Below, piece by piece: positions 54,367-64,000 of a stretch of 64,000 nt of DNA (position 1 is its first letter; each line of letters begins with the position of its first letter). Position numbers and translations under genes: made by a program. Origin of the DNA: Gracilibacillus oryzae (GTDB lineage: Bacteria > Bacillota > Bacilli > Bacillales > Amphibacillaceae). The notes beneath the pieces were generated by a model. The model had not been told where the DNA came from, did not search any database, and saw only the letters and a list, made by a program, of their open reading frames with translations. Location of the stretch: positions 212,011 through 276,010 of the forward strand of contig NZ_ML762425.1 of NCBI RefSeq assembly GCF_009498735.1, read 5' to 3'.

Positions 54367-54498
54367 GATAGGTAATATTAGGATGAAGCCACATTTTTTT
54401 AAGTGCAGTACTTTTTGGTTTCTTTACTGATGAAATCATTAATAGAATCAGTTACTATTAAAGAGGATAATAGACATTTACAGAAGGGGAGAATTAGT

Positions 54499-55644
54499 AT
54501 GAGAAGTGAAGATCGTAAATATTGGCTTAATTTGATGCTGAAAATAACGGGTCCTGTAATCCAATCTTTGGAAATGGAGCAGCTGAAAATTAAAATGCCA
54601 GTAGAACAGCAAACAAATAGCTTGAGAGAAGAGTACACTTATTTAGAAGCGTTTTCAAGATCATTAAACGGTATTGCCCCATGGCTTGAACAGAAAGCGG
54701 TAAATAGCGATGAGGAATTGTTGCGCCAAAAGTTTGCCGAAAAAGCAAGAAAATGTATCGATAACGCAACGAATTCAGCATCTAAAGATTACATGAATTT
54801 TACTGAAGGAGGACAGCCTATTGTTGATACAGCTTTCTTCGCTCAGGCAATTTTACGGGCACCTGTGGAACTATGGGACAAGCTGCAACCAGATGTGAAA
54901 GAGAATGTTGTTTCAGCACTAAAGAATACCCGAAATAGAAAACCGATTTTCTCTAATTGGTTATTGTTTTCTGCCATTATAGAAGCCGCTTTGTACAAAA
55001 TGGGTGAAGCTGATTGGGATCAAATGAGGGTAGATTTTGCCATCAAGCAATTTGAACAATGGTATGTTGGTGACGGAATGTACAGTGATGGCGCATCGTT
55101 TCATTTTGATTATTATAATAGTTATGTTATTCAGCCGATGCTTTTGGATTTAATAGATACAGTGGGGCATGTGCATGAAGATTGGATCACTTTGAAGAAG
55201 GTGTTTACTAAACGAGCGGAACAATATGCAAATATTCTTGAAAGAATGATTTCTCCAGAAGGAACATTCCCGCCTGTTGGAAGGTCACTTGCTTACAGGT
55301 TCGGCGCCTTTCATCATTTAGCCAATCAAGCTTTACGAAAAGAGCTTCCTCCCGAGTTGAAACCTTCTCAGGTAAGAGCAGGGCTGACACAAGTAATCAG
55401 AAAAACATGTGAAGAAGATCAGATTTTTGATCAAGATGACTGGCTGACAATTGGATTTAGCGGTTCTCAAAAAGGGATAGGGGAATTCTATATTTCTACA
55501 GGAAGTCTCTATTTATGTACATTTGTATTCTTACCATTAGGCTTAACGGAGAATGAGCAATTTTGGAGTGATTCGCCTGCCGCATGGACAGGTAAAAAAG
55601 CATGGGAATCCGAAGATTTTGCCATTTATCATTCACTTGATTAA
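54499..55644 (+). CDS. DUF2264 domain protein
   Basis: The 381-residue protein matches the DUF2264 family, predicted to be an alpha/alpha-toroid possibly acting on polysaccharides; the function is not established. Recognisable stretches are EYTYLEAFSRSLNGIAPWLE, NWLLFSAIIEAALYKMGEADWD, GDGMYSDGASFHFDYYNSYVIQPMLLD and FPPVGRSLAYRFGAFHHLA. No signal peptide is seen, so it is probably cytoplasmic. I chose the ATG at 54499 after AAGGGGAGA; the frame is open to 54403. It has terminators on both sides and sits between cotE and mutS, where B. subtilis has no gene, which suggests an accessory insertion related to sugar use. Confidence 0.82.
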   Translation: MRSEDRKYWLNLMLKITGPVIQSLEMEQLKIKMPVEQQTNSLREEYTYLEAFSRSLNGIAPWLEQKAVNSDEELLRQKFAEKARKCIDNATNSASKDYMNFTEGGQPIVDTAFFAQAILRAPVELWDKLQPDVKENVVSALKNTRNRKPIFSNWLLFSAIIEAALYKMGEADWDQMRVDFAIKQFEQWYVGDGMYSDGASFHFDYYNSYVIQPMLLDLIDTVGHVHEDWITLKKVFTKRAEQYANILERMISPEGTFPPVGRSLAYRFGAFHHLANQALRKELPPELKPSQVRAGLTQVIRKTCEEDQIFDQDDWLTIGFSGSQKGIGEFYISTGSLYLCTFVFLPLGLTENEQFWSDSPAAWTGKKAWESEDFAIYHSLD

Positions 55645-55687
55645 AAAGGCACAAACGATCGAGTTCTGTTTTACAATAAATACATAA

Positions 55688-55732
55688 CTGCTTGAATTTT
55701 TTCAAAACGATAAAATTCAAGCAGCTTTTTTT
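55688..55732 (+). terminator. terminator after the DUF2264 gene
   Basis: CTGCTTGAATTTT (55688-55700) pairs perfectly with AAAATTCAAGCAG (55712-55724), then C and seven T. Confidence 0.9.
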
Positions 55733-55809
55733 ATAATATTTCTGGAAAAACATATGGCCAAGCCAAGTTTTGTTAATATGACTTCATGAAGTGATTCTCG
55801 CTATTGTTA

Positions 55810-55818
55810 TGTTATAAT
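55810..55818 (+). promoter_or_regulatory. extended -10 promoter element of mutS
   Basis: TGT-TATAAT (55810-55818) is a consensus extended -10; no strong -35 is seen. The start would be near 55825, 29 bases before mutS. Confidence 0.5.
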
Positions 55819-55853
55819 GTTCAAAGAAAAGTACAGATTTTGGGGGATCAATA

Positions 55854-58457
55854 ATGGGTTATACGCCAATGATAAAACAATATTTACAAATAAAAGCAGA
55901 ATATAAAGACAGTTTTCTATTTTTTCGTCTTGGCGATTTTTATGAAATGTTTTTTGATGATGCAAAAAAAGCAGCAGAAGAATTAGAAATTACGTTAACA
56001 AGCAGAGATGGTGGCATGGATGAACGGATACCAATGTGTGGTGTTCCTCATCATTCTGCTGAAAATTATATAAGGTCACTCATTGAAAAAGGATATAAAG
56101 TAGCTATTTGTGAGCAAGTGGAAGATCCAAAAACAGCAAAAGGTGTAGTAAAACGAGAGGTTGTCCAATTGATTACACCAGGTACTGTTATGGAAGGGAA
56201 AATGCTTGAGGATAAAGAAAATAACTATTTAGCAGCATTGCACGTTATGGATGAACAGACATATGGTTTTGCTTATACGGATATGTCCACAGGCGATACT
56301 TCTGTTATGAGAATAGAAAGCAGCTGGTCAGCTGTACTGAGTGAAATATACAATCGTCCAATAAAAGAGATAGTTGTCGATGAAACAATTGATACGGATT
56401 TAAAAAACGATTTAACTGATAAAATGCAATTGACGTTATCTACTGTCAGCGAACATATTCAGTTGCCACATGAAATGACTCCATTACTTGCAGATGTAGA
56501 AGATGTTTTATTGCAACATGTTTGTAAGCAGTTATTTCAGTATGTGTATCATACTCAAAAAAGATCGATTGATCACTTAAAGAAAGCTCAAGTCATTGAA
56601 TTAAAAAAATACATGACATTGGATATGTATTCAAAAAGGAACTTGGAAATTACTCATAGCATGATGCGTAATGAAAAGTTTGGCAGTCTTTTATGGGTAA
56701 TTGATCGAACAGTTACAGCAATGGGGTCAAGGAAATTAAAGAAATGGCTAGAACGTCCTTTATTGTCTCGGCATCATATCGAAAAAAGACTGGATATGGT
56801 AACAGGATTTTATGATCAATTTATGGAGCGGGAAAGTATAAGAGAATCCTTACGTTCGATCTATGATTTAGAGCGTCTGTCTGGAAGAGTATCTTTTGGC
56901 AATGTGAATGCACGTGATTTACTGCAATTACAGAATTCACTCTCGAAGATCCCGCTAATAAAGCAATTATTGAAGGAATTTAATCAACAGAGCTTACAAG
57001 ACATGGCTGATAAGTTAGATCCCCTAGAAGGATTAAAAAAATTACTGGAAAACAGTATTAAAGAAGACCCGCCTATTTCTATTACAGAAGGCAATATTCT
57101 AAAAGACGGGTATAATGAAAAATTAGACGAATACCGTCATATATCCCGAAACGGCAAAGACTGGATTGCAGCGCTTGAAAGAAAAGAAAAAGAAACAACA
57201 AATATTAAGTCACTAAAGATTGGATACAATAAAGTATTTGGTTATTTTATTGAAGTAACCAGAGCTAATTTGCATTTAGTACCAGATGCTCGCTATGAAC
57301 GTAAGCAGACATTAACAAATGCAGAAAGATTTATTACGGATGAATTAAAAGAAAAAGAATCATTGATCTTAGAGGCTGACGAAAAAAGTGTAGACTTGGA
57401 ATACCAGTTATTTCTAATCATTCGAGATAAAGTAAAGGAATATATTCCGGCATTACAGAAACTTGCTGATCTGGTTAGTGAAGTCGATGTATTACAAAGT
57501 TTTGCAACGGTAAGTGAAGAAAATAATTATGTCCGTCCAACTTTTGCAAATAATCATCAAGTAAAATTAGAACAAAGCCGGCACCCTGTTATTGAAAAAG
57601 TAATGAAAGATGAATCTTTTGTTCCTAATGATATACAACTGGATGAAGACAAGTTCATGTTGTTAATTACCGGTCCTAATATGTCAGGTAAAAGTACGTA
57701 TATGCGGCAGCTTGCCTTAACAATTGTGATGGCACAAGTAGGCTGTTTTGTCCCTGCTAAAAAAGCGGAGTTAGCCATTTTTGATCAAATTTTTACTAGA
57801 ATTGGCGCAGCGGATGACCTTGTTTCCGGACAGAGTACGTTTATGGTGGAGATGCTTGAAGCTAACCATGCCATACATCATGCTACTGATAAAAGTTTAA
57901 TATTATTGGATGAAATTGGACGCGGGACAAGCACTTATGACGGAATGGCACTGGCTCAATCGATAATGGAATACATTCATGATCAGATTAAAGCAAAGAC
58001 TCTATTCTCTACTCATTATCATGAGTTAACAAGCCTTGAAGAAAGATTACAAGGATTAAAAAATATTCATGTAAGAGCGGAAGAGATCAATGGGGATGTT
58101 ATTTTCTTACACCAAATTCATCAAGGAGCAGCAGATGAAAGCTATGGTATACATGTCGCTCAATTAGCAGGCCTTCCAAGTGATTTAATCGAGCGTGCAA
58201 ATCAGATACTAACACAACTGGAAACCAAAAATGTTGGCAATTATGAAGCAAAGCAACAATTGGAGCCCGCTAACCAGGCAGAACAAATGACTTTATTTGT
58301 GGAAGAAGAGCGTTCGTTAACTAAACAGCCAAAAGAAGAGGAAAATTTAATTGCAATGATAAATAAATGTGATGTTTTAGAAATGACACCGATGGATGCA
58401 ATGAACAAATTATATGAATTACAGAAAAAAGTGAGAGGAATGAAAGGAAGAAAATAG
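55854..58457 (+). CDS. mutS: DNA mismatch repair protein MutS
   Basis: MutS recognises mismatches and recruits MutL. The 867-residue protein has the mismatch-recognition Phe-x-Glu in LFFRLGDFYEMFFDD near residue 36, the connector, lever and clamp domains, and the ABC-type ATPase with TGPNMSGKSTYMRQ, LDEIGRGTSTYDG and FSTHYHELT. The C-terminal tail contains QMTLF, a likely beta-clamp binding motif. mutL follows with no gap, and the two form the expected operon. Confidence 0.98.
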   Translation: MGYTPMIKQYLQIKAEYKDSFLFFRLGDFYEMFFDDAKKAAEELEITLTSRDGGMDERIPMCGVPHHSAENYIRSLIEKGYKVAICEQVEDPKTAKGVVKREVVQLITPGTVMEGKMLEDKENNYLAALHVMDEQTYGFAYTDMSTGDTSVMRIESSWSAVLSEIYNRPIKEIVVDETIDTDLKNDLTDKMQLTLSTVSEHIQLPHEMTPLLADVEDVLLQHVCKQLFQYVYHTQKRSIDHLKKAQVIELKKYMTLDMYSKRNLEITHSMMRNEKFGSLLWVIDRTVTAMGSRKLKKWLERPLLSRHHIEKRLDMVTGFYDQFMERESIRESLRSIYDLERLSGRVSFGNVNARDLLQLQNSLSKIPLIKQLLKEFNQQSLQDMADKLDPLEGLKKLLENSIKEDPPISITEGNILKDGYNEKLDEYRHISRNGKDWIAALERKEKETTNIKSLKIGYNKVFGYFIEVTRANLHLVPDARYERKQTLTNAERFITDELKEKESLILEADEKSVDLEYQLFLIIRDKVKEYIPALQKLADLVSEVDVLQSFATVSEENNYVRPTFANNHQVKLEQSRHPVIEKVMKDESFVPNDIQLDEDKFMLLITGPNMSGKSTYMRQLALTIVMAQVGCFVPAKKAELAIFDQIFTRIGAADDLVSGQSTFMVEMLEANHAIHHATDKSLILLDEIGRGTSTYDGMALAQSIMEYIHDQIKAKTLFSTHYHELTSLEERLQGLKNIHVRAEEINGDVIFLHQIHQGAADESYGIHVAQLAGLPSDLIERANQILTQLETKNVGNYEAKQQLEPANQAEQMTLFVEEERSLTKQPKEEENLIAMINKCDVLEMTPMDAMNKLYELQKKVRGMKGRK

Positions 58458-60278
58458 ATGAAAATAATCGAACTTCCAGATTATTTAGCGAACAAAATTG
58501 CTGCAGGCGAAGTAGTGGAACGGCCAGCATCTGTAGTAAAGGAACTTGTTGAAAACAGCGTGGATGCACAGAGTGACTGGATTAAAATTGATATTGAAGA
58601 AGCAGGACTTCAATCAATTAAGATAACGGATAATGGAATAGGTATTCCGTATGACCAGTGTAAAAAAGCATTCTTACGTCATGCCACAAGCAAAATTAAA
58701 AATGAAAATGATCTTTTTCATGTGAAAACACTAGGGTTCCGCGGGGAGGCATTAGCGAGTATCGCTGCGGTAAGCAGGTTAAGAATCCAGACATCAACTG
58801 GAGAAACAGCAGGCACTGTGTTGGAAATTGAAGGGGGACATCTCCAATCAGAAAGCAGAAGTGATGCAAGACAGGGAACAGAAATTCTTGTTCGGGATAT
58901 TTTCTTTAACACGCCTGCAAGGTTAAAGTATCTTAAAACAGTCCATACGGAATTAGGGCATATTACCGACATTATTAATCGAATGGCACTTTCCCATCCT
59001 GCGATACGATTTGAACTCACTCATAATGGAAGAAAGATCTTTCAAACAACAGGTAAAGGTGATCTAAGACAAATTGCTGCATCCATTTACGGATTTTCTG
59101 TTGCAAAGAAAATGATTCCCGTTTTCAGAAAAACAACTGACTATACCATCGATGGTTTTATTGTGAAGCCAGAAGTGAACCGTGCCTCCCGTAACTATAT
59201 TACCACTGTGGTAAATGGTAGAATTATTCGCAATAATAGCCTGGCGCGGGCTATCACTGCAGGGTATCATACATTATTGCCAATTGGCAGGCAGCCAATT
59301 GTCATATTGAATATTGAAATGGATCCGATCTTAATTGATGTCAATGTTCATCCTACTAAATTAGAAGTGAGGTTCAGTAAAGAGAAAGAACTTTTTTCTG
59401 CTGTGGAGGAAATGATTAAAGAAGCTTTCCATAAACAGACATTAATTCCATCAGGAAGTAAGCCAAAGCCTGAAAAAGAGAAATCGTTTCAGAATAGTTT
59501 TGCGTTTGATTTTTCTGATAAAAAGAAAGAAACGACCAAAGCTGCAGAAGAAAAAGAGCCGAATGAACATGATGATCTGCAGCCATTACAAGTTTATGAA
59601 CCTTCCACACATAATGTTGCTGATACAATTGATTCAGTTGAACAGCCTCTTGAAGCAGGGGATAATGAACGGTTTGACAGAACAGAGGAGAAAGAACGTA
59701 TCCCTGCATTGTACCCAATTGGTCAACACCATGGAACTTATATCATAGCGCAAAATGAGAATGGGTTATATATTATTGACCAGCATGCGGCACAGGAAAG
59801 AATAAAGTATGAATATTTTCGGGATAAAATCGGTGATGTGGAAAGTGTAGTGCAAGATTTACTAGTTCCCATCACATTTGAGTTTACAGCACAGGAAGCA
59901 TTAATAATTAAACAATATGAACAAGAACTGCAAAAAGTAGGGTTATTCTTTGAAAATTTTGGCCAAAATGCTTATATTGTCAGGTCACATCCGAAATGGT
60001 TTCCAAAAGGTGAAGAGGAAGAAATTATACGCGATATGGTAGAGCAGTTAATTAGAGAACAGAAAATCAATATTCATAAATTGAGAGAAGATGCTGCTAT
60101 CTTAATGTCTTGCAAAAAATCGATCAAAGCAAATCATTACTTAAACCATACGGATATGGAAAGGCTGTTGAATGACTTACGCATGTGTGAGGAACCATTC
60201 ACCTGCCCGCATGGCCGGCCGATTATTATCCAGTTTACTAAGTATGAGATGGAGAAGATGTTCAAGCGAGTTATGTGA
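58458..60278 (+). CDS. mutL: DNA mismatch repair endonuclease MutL
   Basis: MutL is the ATP-controlled nicking endonuclease in organisms without MutH. The 606-residue protein has the GHL ATPase N terminus ([38 protein letters not shown]), a charged linker, and the endonuclease domain with [24 protein letters not shown] and CPHGRP, indicating an active metal site. The ATG directly follows the mutS stop. Confidence 0.98.
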   Translation: MKIIELPDYLANKIAAGEVVERPASVVKELVENSVDAQSDWIKIDIEEAGLQSIKITDNGIGIPYDQCKKAFLRHATSKIKNENDLFHVKTLGFRGEALASIAAVSRLRIQTSTGETAGTVLEIEGGHLQSESRSDARQGTEILVRDIFFNTPARLKYLKTVHTELGHITDIINRMALSHPAIRFELTHNGRKIFQTTGKGDLRQIAASIYGFSVAKKMIPVFRKTTDYTIDGFIVKPEVNRASRNYITTVVNGRIIRNNSLARAITAGYHTLLPIGRQPIVILNIEMDPILIDVNVHPTKLEVRFSKEKELFSAVEEMIKEAFHKQTLIPSGSKPKPEKEKSFQNSFAFDFSDKKKETTKAAEEKEPNEHDDLQPLQVYEPSTHNVADTIDSVEQPLEAGDNERFDRTEEKERIPALYPIGQHHGTYIIAQNENGLYIIDQHAAQERIKYEYFRDKIGDVESVVQDLLVPITFEFTAQEALIIKQYEQELQKVGLFFENFGQNAYIVRSHPKWFPKGEEEEIIRDMVEQLIREQKINIHKLREDAAILMSCKKSIKANHYLNHTDMERLLNDLRMCEEPFTCPHGRPIIIQFTKYEMEKMFKRVM

Positions 60279-60349
60279 TGGATGATTTTATTTTCCAGGT
60301 CGTGTATACTTTAGGGGTAGCGGCTTTTAACACTTGAAAGGATTTATGT

Positions 60350-61276
60350 ATGAGACAAAAGATAATGGTTATCGTAGGACCGACAGCGGTCGGAAAAACT
60401 GCTCTAAGTATAGAAGCAGCAAAACAATTCAATGGGGAAGTAATCAGTGGTGACTCAATGCAGGTTTACCGCGGTTTAGATATCGGTACAGCCAAAGTAA
60501 CGAAGGAAGAGATGCAAGGCATTCCTCATCACTTAATTGATATTTTGGAACCTGGTGAAAGTTTTTCTGTTGCAGACTTTCAAAAGCAAGTCAGGGAATG
60601 TATTACAGATATACACAGCCGCGGTAAATGTGTGATTATAGCTGGTGGAACAGGTTTATATATTCAATCAGTCTTATATGATTATCAGTTTAGCGAAAAG
60701 GCTCGAAGTACGGATTTCCAAAAAAGAATCGAAGCAGAGATTATAGAAAATGGAATAGACTCTGTGTACAATCGATTGAAAAGAGTCGATCCTGAACAAG
60801 CAGATAAGATTCATCCAAATAATGAGAGAAGATTAATTCGTGCTTTAGAGGTATATGACCGAACAGGTATAACGATGACCGAACAGCAAAAACAGCAGGA
60901 CGAATCTCTTTATGATCATTATATTGTTGGTTTAGAAATGGAACGCTCCATTCTTTATCATCGTATTAATGAAAGAGTGGACAATATGATGAAACAAGGC
61001 TTAACTGCAGAGGTACAGCATATGATAGAGCAAGGTTTAGAGAATAGTCAGGCAATGAGAGGGATTGGTTATAAAGAGCTAATACCATACGTAAAGGGTG
61101 AAATGCCGCTAGAAGCAGCGCTTGAATCGTTAAAAAGGAACTCAAGAAGATTTGCCAAGCGACAGTATACCTGGTTTCGTAATAAAATGCCTGTCCACTG
61201 GTACAATATTCTGCCAGAAACAAGAGATGAAGTTTTTCAAAATATTTTGGCAGATTTAGAAGGATTCTTAAAATAA
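60350..61276 (+). CDS. miaA: tRNA dimethylallyltransferase
   Basis: MiaA transfers a dimethylallyl group to A37 of tRNAs reading UNN codons; MiaB then methylthiolates it. The 308-residue protein has the P-loop VGPTAVGKTALSIEAA, the substrate loop SGDSMQVYRGLDIGTAK and GGTGLYIQSVLYDY. Length is normal. It is 45 bases upstream of hfq, the common miaA-hfq pairing. Confidence 0.97.
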   Translation: MRQKIMVIVGPTAVGKTALSIEAAKQFNGEVISGDSMQVYRGLDIGTAKVTKEEMQGIPHHLIDILEPGESFSVADFQKQVRECITDIHSRGKCVIIAGGTGLYIQSVLYDYQFSEKARSTDFQKRIEAEIIENGIDSVYNRLKRVDPEQADKIHPNNERRLIRALEVYDRTGITMTEQQKQQDESLYDHYIVGLEMERSILYHRINERVDNMMKQGLTAEVQHMIEQGLENSQAMRGIGYKELIPYVKGEMPLEAALESLKRNSRRFAKRQYTWFRNKMPVHWYNILPETRDEVFQNILADLEGFLK

Positions 61277-61320
61277 AAATAGAATTAATAGTAATAGAGA
61301 AAAAATGAGGAGGATACATA

Positions 61321-61545
61321 ATGTCTCAATCAGTTAATATTCAAGACCAATATTTAAACCAGCTTAGAAAAGAACGGATTCCCGTTACTGTTTTCCTTGT
61401 AAATGGATTTCAAGTGAGAGGACTTGTTAAAGCATTTGACAACTTTACCGTAATGTTAGAAGTTGAAGGAAAACAACAACTCATTTTTAAACATGCAATT
61501 TCCACTTTTGTACCAGCCAAAAATGTTAATTTAGATAAAGAATAG
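61321..61545 (+). CDS. hfq: RNA chaperone Hfq
   Basis: Hfq is a hexameric Sm-like RNA-binding protein. The 74-residue protein has the Sm1 motif ([20 protein letters not shown]) and Sm2 with [10 protein letters not shown]. The rim is less basic than in E. coli, as in other Bacillaceae, where sRNA roles are limited. TGAGGAGG precedes the ATG and a strong terminator follows. Confidence 0.97.
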   Translation: MSQSVNIQDQYLNQLRKERIPVTVFLVNGFQVRGLVKAFDNFTVMLEVEGKQQLIFKHAISTFVPAKNVNLDKE

Positions 61546-61548
61546 AAC

Positions 61549-61583
61549 AATGGCGCTATTATAATCTAATAGCGCCATTTCTT
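61549..61583 (+). terminator. terminator after hfq
   Basis: AATGGCGCTATTA (61549-61561) pairs perfectly with TAATAGCGCCATT (61567-61579), then TCTT. Confidence 0.85.
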
Positions 61584-61653
61584 ATAGAATGAAATAAAGG
61601 TTAATAATCAAACCACTTCTTACAAAAACTAACGTTAAACAAAGGAAAAGTAG

Positions 61654-62907
61654 GTGGCCAAAATAGAAAAAGTAATAATTATTGCCGTTTTAAAAGATAA
61701 AACGGAAGAAGAAAGATTCCAATATTCTATCAGTGAATTAAAAGCTTTAACAACTACAGCAGATGGAACAGTTGTGGAGACAATTATCCAAAAAAGATTA
61801 ACACCACATCGTGCAACATACCTAGGGGAAGGAAAGCTGCAGGAAGTTAAAGAAATATGTGAAGTGGAAGAGATAGATGTCGTTATTGCAAATGAAGAAC
61901 TCTCAGGAAGCCAAATAAGAAACTTGCAAGAAGAATTACAAGTCCGTGTTATTGATCGAAGCCAGCTCATTTTGGATATTTTTGCAAACAGAGCAAGAAC
62001 GAAGGAAGGGAAGCTGCAAGTAGAATTAGCACAATATGCTTATATGTTACCAAGGCTTCATGGGCAAGGTGCTGATTTATCCAGATTAGGTGGGGGAATT
62101 GGAACACGGGGACCTGGTGAGACAAAATTAGAAACAGACCGCAGACATATTCAGCGCAGGATGGATGAGATTAAACAAAGGTTAACTACTGTTGTCAACC
62201 AACGCGAGCAGTACAGAGATAAGAGAAGGAAAAATCAGCTGTTTCAGATTGCTGTTGTTGGTTATACGAATGCAGGAAAATCAACGATGTTTAATAATTT
62301 GACGAAAAGTGAATCTCTTCAGGAAGATAAATTATTTGCAACTTTAGATCCTCTTACCCGTAAATTACACTTGCCGAGCGGACTGGAAGTGATTTTAACA
62401 GATACAGTAGGTTTTATTCAAGATTTGCCAACTGCATTAGTTGCTGCCTTCAGATCCACACTGGAAGAAGTAAAAGAAGCTGATCTTATTTTGCATGTAA
62501 TTGATGTAGCAGCACCAGACAGAGATAATCATGAAGCTACCGTGTTACGTTTGCTGGATGAATTGGAAGCAGATAATATTCCTGTTATCACAGTCTATAA
62601 TAAGAAGGATTTGATCGATACTAGCAGCTTTGTTCCTAATTCTCACCCATATATGTTGATCAGTGCTTTAGAACAGAGCGATCTTCAAGAGTTGAAAAAA
62701 CAAATTGAAACGGTTATGAAAGAGCTATGGCAGCCTTATCACTGTATTGTTCCTGAAGGGTATGGCAAAGTGCTTGCTAAACTGAATCAGCATACCATTA
62801 CCGAACAGAAAGAATATCAGGAAGAATTGCTTGGATATGAAGTCAGCGGTTTTGTTGACCCAAACCATCCTATCATGAAGGAAATAAAGGAGTATCACCA
62901 AGAATGA
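61654..62907 (+). CDS. hflX: GTPase HflX (YnbA)
   Basis: HflX is a ribosome-associated GTPase that can split stalled ribosomes after heat stress. The 417-residue protein has the N-terminal HflX domain with the glycine-rich LSRLGGGIGTRGPGETKLE, then the G domain with VGYTNAGKSTMFN, DTVGFI and YNKKD. The start is a GTG at 61654 with AAAGGA seven bases upstream. In B. subtilis spoVK lies before it; spoVK is absent here. It overlaps ynbB by four bases. Confidence 0.95.
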   Translation: MAKIEKVIIIAVLKDKTEEERFQYSISELKALTTTADGTVVETIIQKRLTPHRATYLGEGKLQEVKEICEVEEIDVVIANEELSGSQIRNLQEELQVRVIDRSQLILDIFANRARTKEGKLQVELAQYAYMLPRLHGQGADLSRLGGGIGTRGPGETKLETDRRHIQRRMDEIKQRLTTVVNQREQYRDKRRKNQLFQIAVVGYTNAGKSTMFNNLTKSESLQEDKLFATLDPLTRKLHLPSGLEVILTDTVGFIQDLPTALVAAFRSTLEEVKEADLILHVIDVAAPDRDNHEATVLRLLDELEADNIPVITVYNKKDLIDTSSFVPNSHPYMLISALEQSDLQELKKQIETVMKELWQPYHCIVPEGYGKVLAKLNQHTITEQKEYQEELLGYEVSGFVDPNHPIMKEIKEYHQE

Positions 62908-64000
62908 GTTTAATAAGTAAAGTGCAAGTAACGGAGCAGGAGATTTCTCAAAATTTTGAAGAAATTGCTGTAGTAGAATTATTTAACCAGGAAAAGGTTT
63001 TAGCAGCTTTCCGAAATAATCAAGTGAGCGACAGTGATTTTAATCCTACAACAGGATACGGTTATGATGATTACGGAAGAGATAAATTAGAAGCAGTTTA
63101 TGCTTCTGTTTTTAAAGCGGAAGATGCATTAGTCAGGCCGCAAATAGCTTCAGGAACCCATGCTATTACTACAGCATTGTTTGGTGTATTAAGACCTGGG
63201 GATCAATTATTATATATTACTGGAAAGCCATATGATACGTTAGAAAGTGTAATACGGTCAGACGAAAGGGATATAGGTTCATTAGCGGACTTTGGTGTAG
63301 AATATCAATCGATTCCATTGAAAAATGACCAAGTTGATATGGAAAGAGTGAATGAACAGATAGGCAATAAGACAAAAGTTGTTGCTATCCAGCGTTCGAA
63401 AGGTTATGATAATCGACCTTCGATAACGATAGATGAGATGAAAATTATTATCACAGAAATCCGCAAAATGAAAAGTGATGTCATTATTTTTGTAGACAAT
63501 TGTTACGGGGAATTTGTTGAAAAGGCAGAGCCTATTGAAATCGGAGCAGATTTGATTGCAGGCTCACTAATCAAAAATCCTGGAGGCGGAATAGCAAGAA
63601 CTGGCGGCTATGTTGCCGGTAAAAAGGAGCTTGTTGAAAAAGCGGCCAACAGATTAACAGCTCCAGGAATAGGGAAGGAAATTGGCGCAAGTCTCGGTAT
63701 GCTGCAAGAGATGTATCAAGGGCTTTTTCTTGCACCACATATAGTCAGCGAAGCATTGCGTGGTGCAATATTTACATCAAAATTCTTAACAGAACTAGGG
63801 TATCAGACAGAACCGCATTATCAAGCAAAAAGAACGGATTTGATTCAATCTGTAATTTTTCCAACAGCGGAAGAGATGATCGCATTTTGTCAGGCAATTC
63901 AGGAACAATCACCTGTAAATGCCCATGTAACTCCATATCCAGCTCCAATGCCTGGATACACTGATCATGTCATTATGGCTGCAGGTACTTTTATGCAAGG
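62904..64000 (+). CDS. ynbB: YnbB, PLP-dependent methionine gamma-lyase family protein (3' end missing)
   Basis: The frame starts at ATG 62904, overlapping the hflX stop (ATGA), and stays open for 365 codons to the window end. The sequence belongs to the YnbB/'aluminium resistance' family of PLP-dependent aminotransferase-fold proteins: TGYGYDDYGRDKLE, the Asp in IIFVDNCYGEFVE and the PLP Lys in AGSLIKNPGGGIARTGGYVA. About 50 residues are missing at the C terminus by family length. Its substrate is not established. glnR would be expected next by synteny. Confidence 0.92.
   Translation, partial: MSLISKVQVTEQEISQNFEEIAVVELFNQEKVLAAFRNNQVSDSDFNPTTGYGYDDYGRDKLEAVYASVFKAEDALVRPQIASGTHAITTALFGVLRPGDQLLYITGKPYDTLESVIRSDERDIGSLADFGVEYQSIPLKNDQVDMERVNEQIGNKTKVVAIQRSKGYDNRPSITIDEMKIIITEIRKMKSDVIIFVDNCYGEFVEKAEPIEIGADLIAGSLIKNPGGGIARTGGYVAGKKELVEKAANRLTAPGIGKEIGASLGMLQEMYQGLFLAPHIVSEALRGAIFTSKFLTELGYQTEPHYQAKRTDLIQSVIFPTAEEMIAFCQAIQEQSPVNAHVTPYPAPMPGYTDHVIMAAGTFMQ

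Noticed and set aside
1-64000. CRISPR arrays, transposons, prophage, rRNA or tRNA genes
   Set aside because: No regularly spaced repeats, transposase or phage-like genes, or cloverleaf/rRNA sequences were seen; the window is syntenic core genome.

Overview
This is a 64 kb stretch of chromosomal core genome from a motile, endospore-forming, AT-rich Bacillaceae. Gene order closely follows the Bacillus subtilis che-sigD-rpsB-polC-nusA-infB-dap-spoIIIE-recA-mutSL-hfq region. Some local details, such as a FapA-type gene and a small conserved gene between sigD and swrB and an M19 dipeptidase between spoVS and miaB, suggest the halotolerant Oceanobacillus/Gracilibacillus/Virgibacillus side of the family; that placement is inference. 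Every confident gene is on the + strand. I see no tRNA, rRNA, CRISPR array, insertion sequence or prophage.

Layout. 1-4160: tail of the fla/che operon (cheC, cheD, sigD, FapA-like gene, small conserved gene, swrB). 4311-7589: rpsB, tsf, pyrH, frr, with a structured intergenic element before pyrH. 7764-17944: isoprenoid and envelope genes (uppS, cdsA, dxr, rseP), then proS and polC. 18200-25149: the nusA-infB translation/transcription operon (rimP, nusA, ylxR, ylxQ, infB, ylxP, rbfA) followed by truB and ribF. 25276-27845: rpsO with an S15-type leader, then pnp. 28039-35530: mlpA, ymxH, dipicolinate synthase (dpaA, dpaB), asd, dapG, dapA, tepA, ylzJ. 35874-47273: spoIIIE, ymfC, ymfF, ymfH, ymfI, ymfJ, rodZ, pgsA, cinA, recA. 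47509-53393: rny, ymdB, spoVS, M19 dipeptidase, miaB, ricA. 53761-64000: cotE, a DUF2264 gene, mutS, mutL, miaA, hfq, hflX and a 3'-truncated ynbB.

How the genes work together. asd-dapG-dapA make the precursor that DpaA/DpaB turn into spore dipicolinate. SpoIIIE, SpoVS and CotE cover chromosome translocation, sporulation control and coat assembly. RimP/NusA/IF2/RbfA/TruB/S15/PNPase form an expression and RNA-maturation block. RNase Y and RicA both act in mRNA processing. MutS/MutL and RecA handle repair.

Most notable: nusA, normally essential, has an in-frame TAA at 19072-19074 exactly at the junction between the RNAP-binding N-terminal domain and the S1-KH-KH part. It looks like a single GAA to TAA change. 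Other points of interest are a roughly 130-nt multi-branched element between tsf and pyrH, a promoter-terminator pair that could make a short RNA upstream of spoIIIE, a perfect 13-bp inverted repeat bracketing the ymfC promoter, a 10-bp inverted repeat at the start of the rny transcript, and an M19 peptidase lacking its first metal-binding His. I found no large undescribed gene system; the window is mainly housekeeping.
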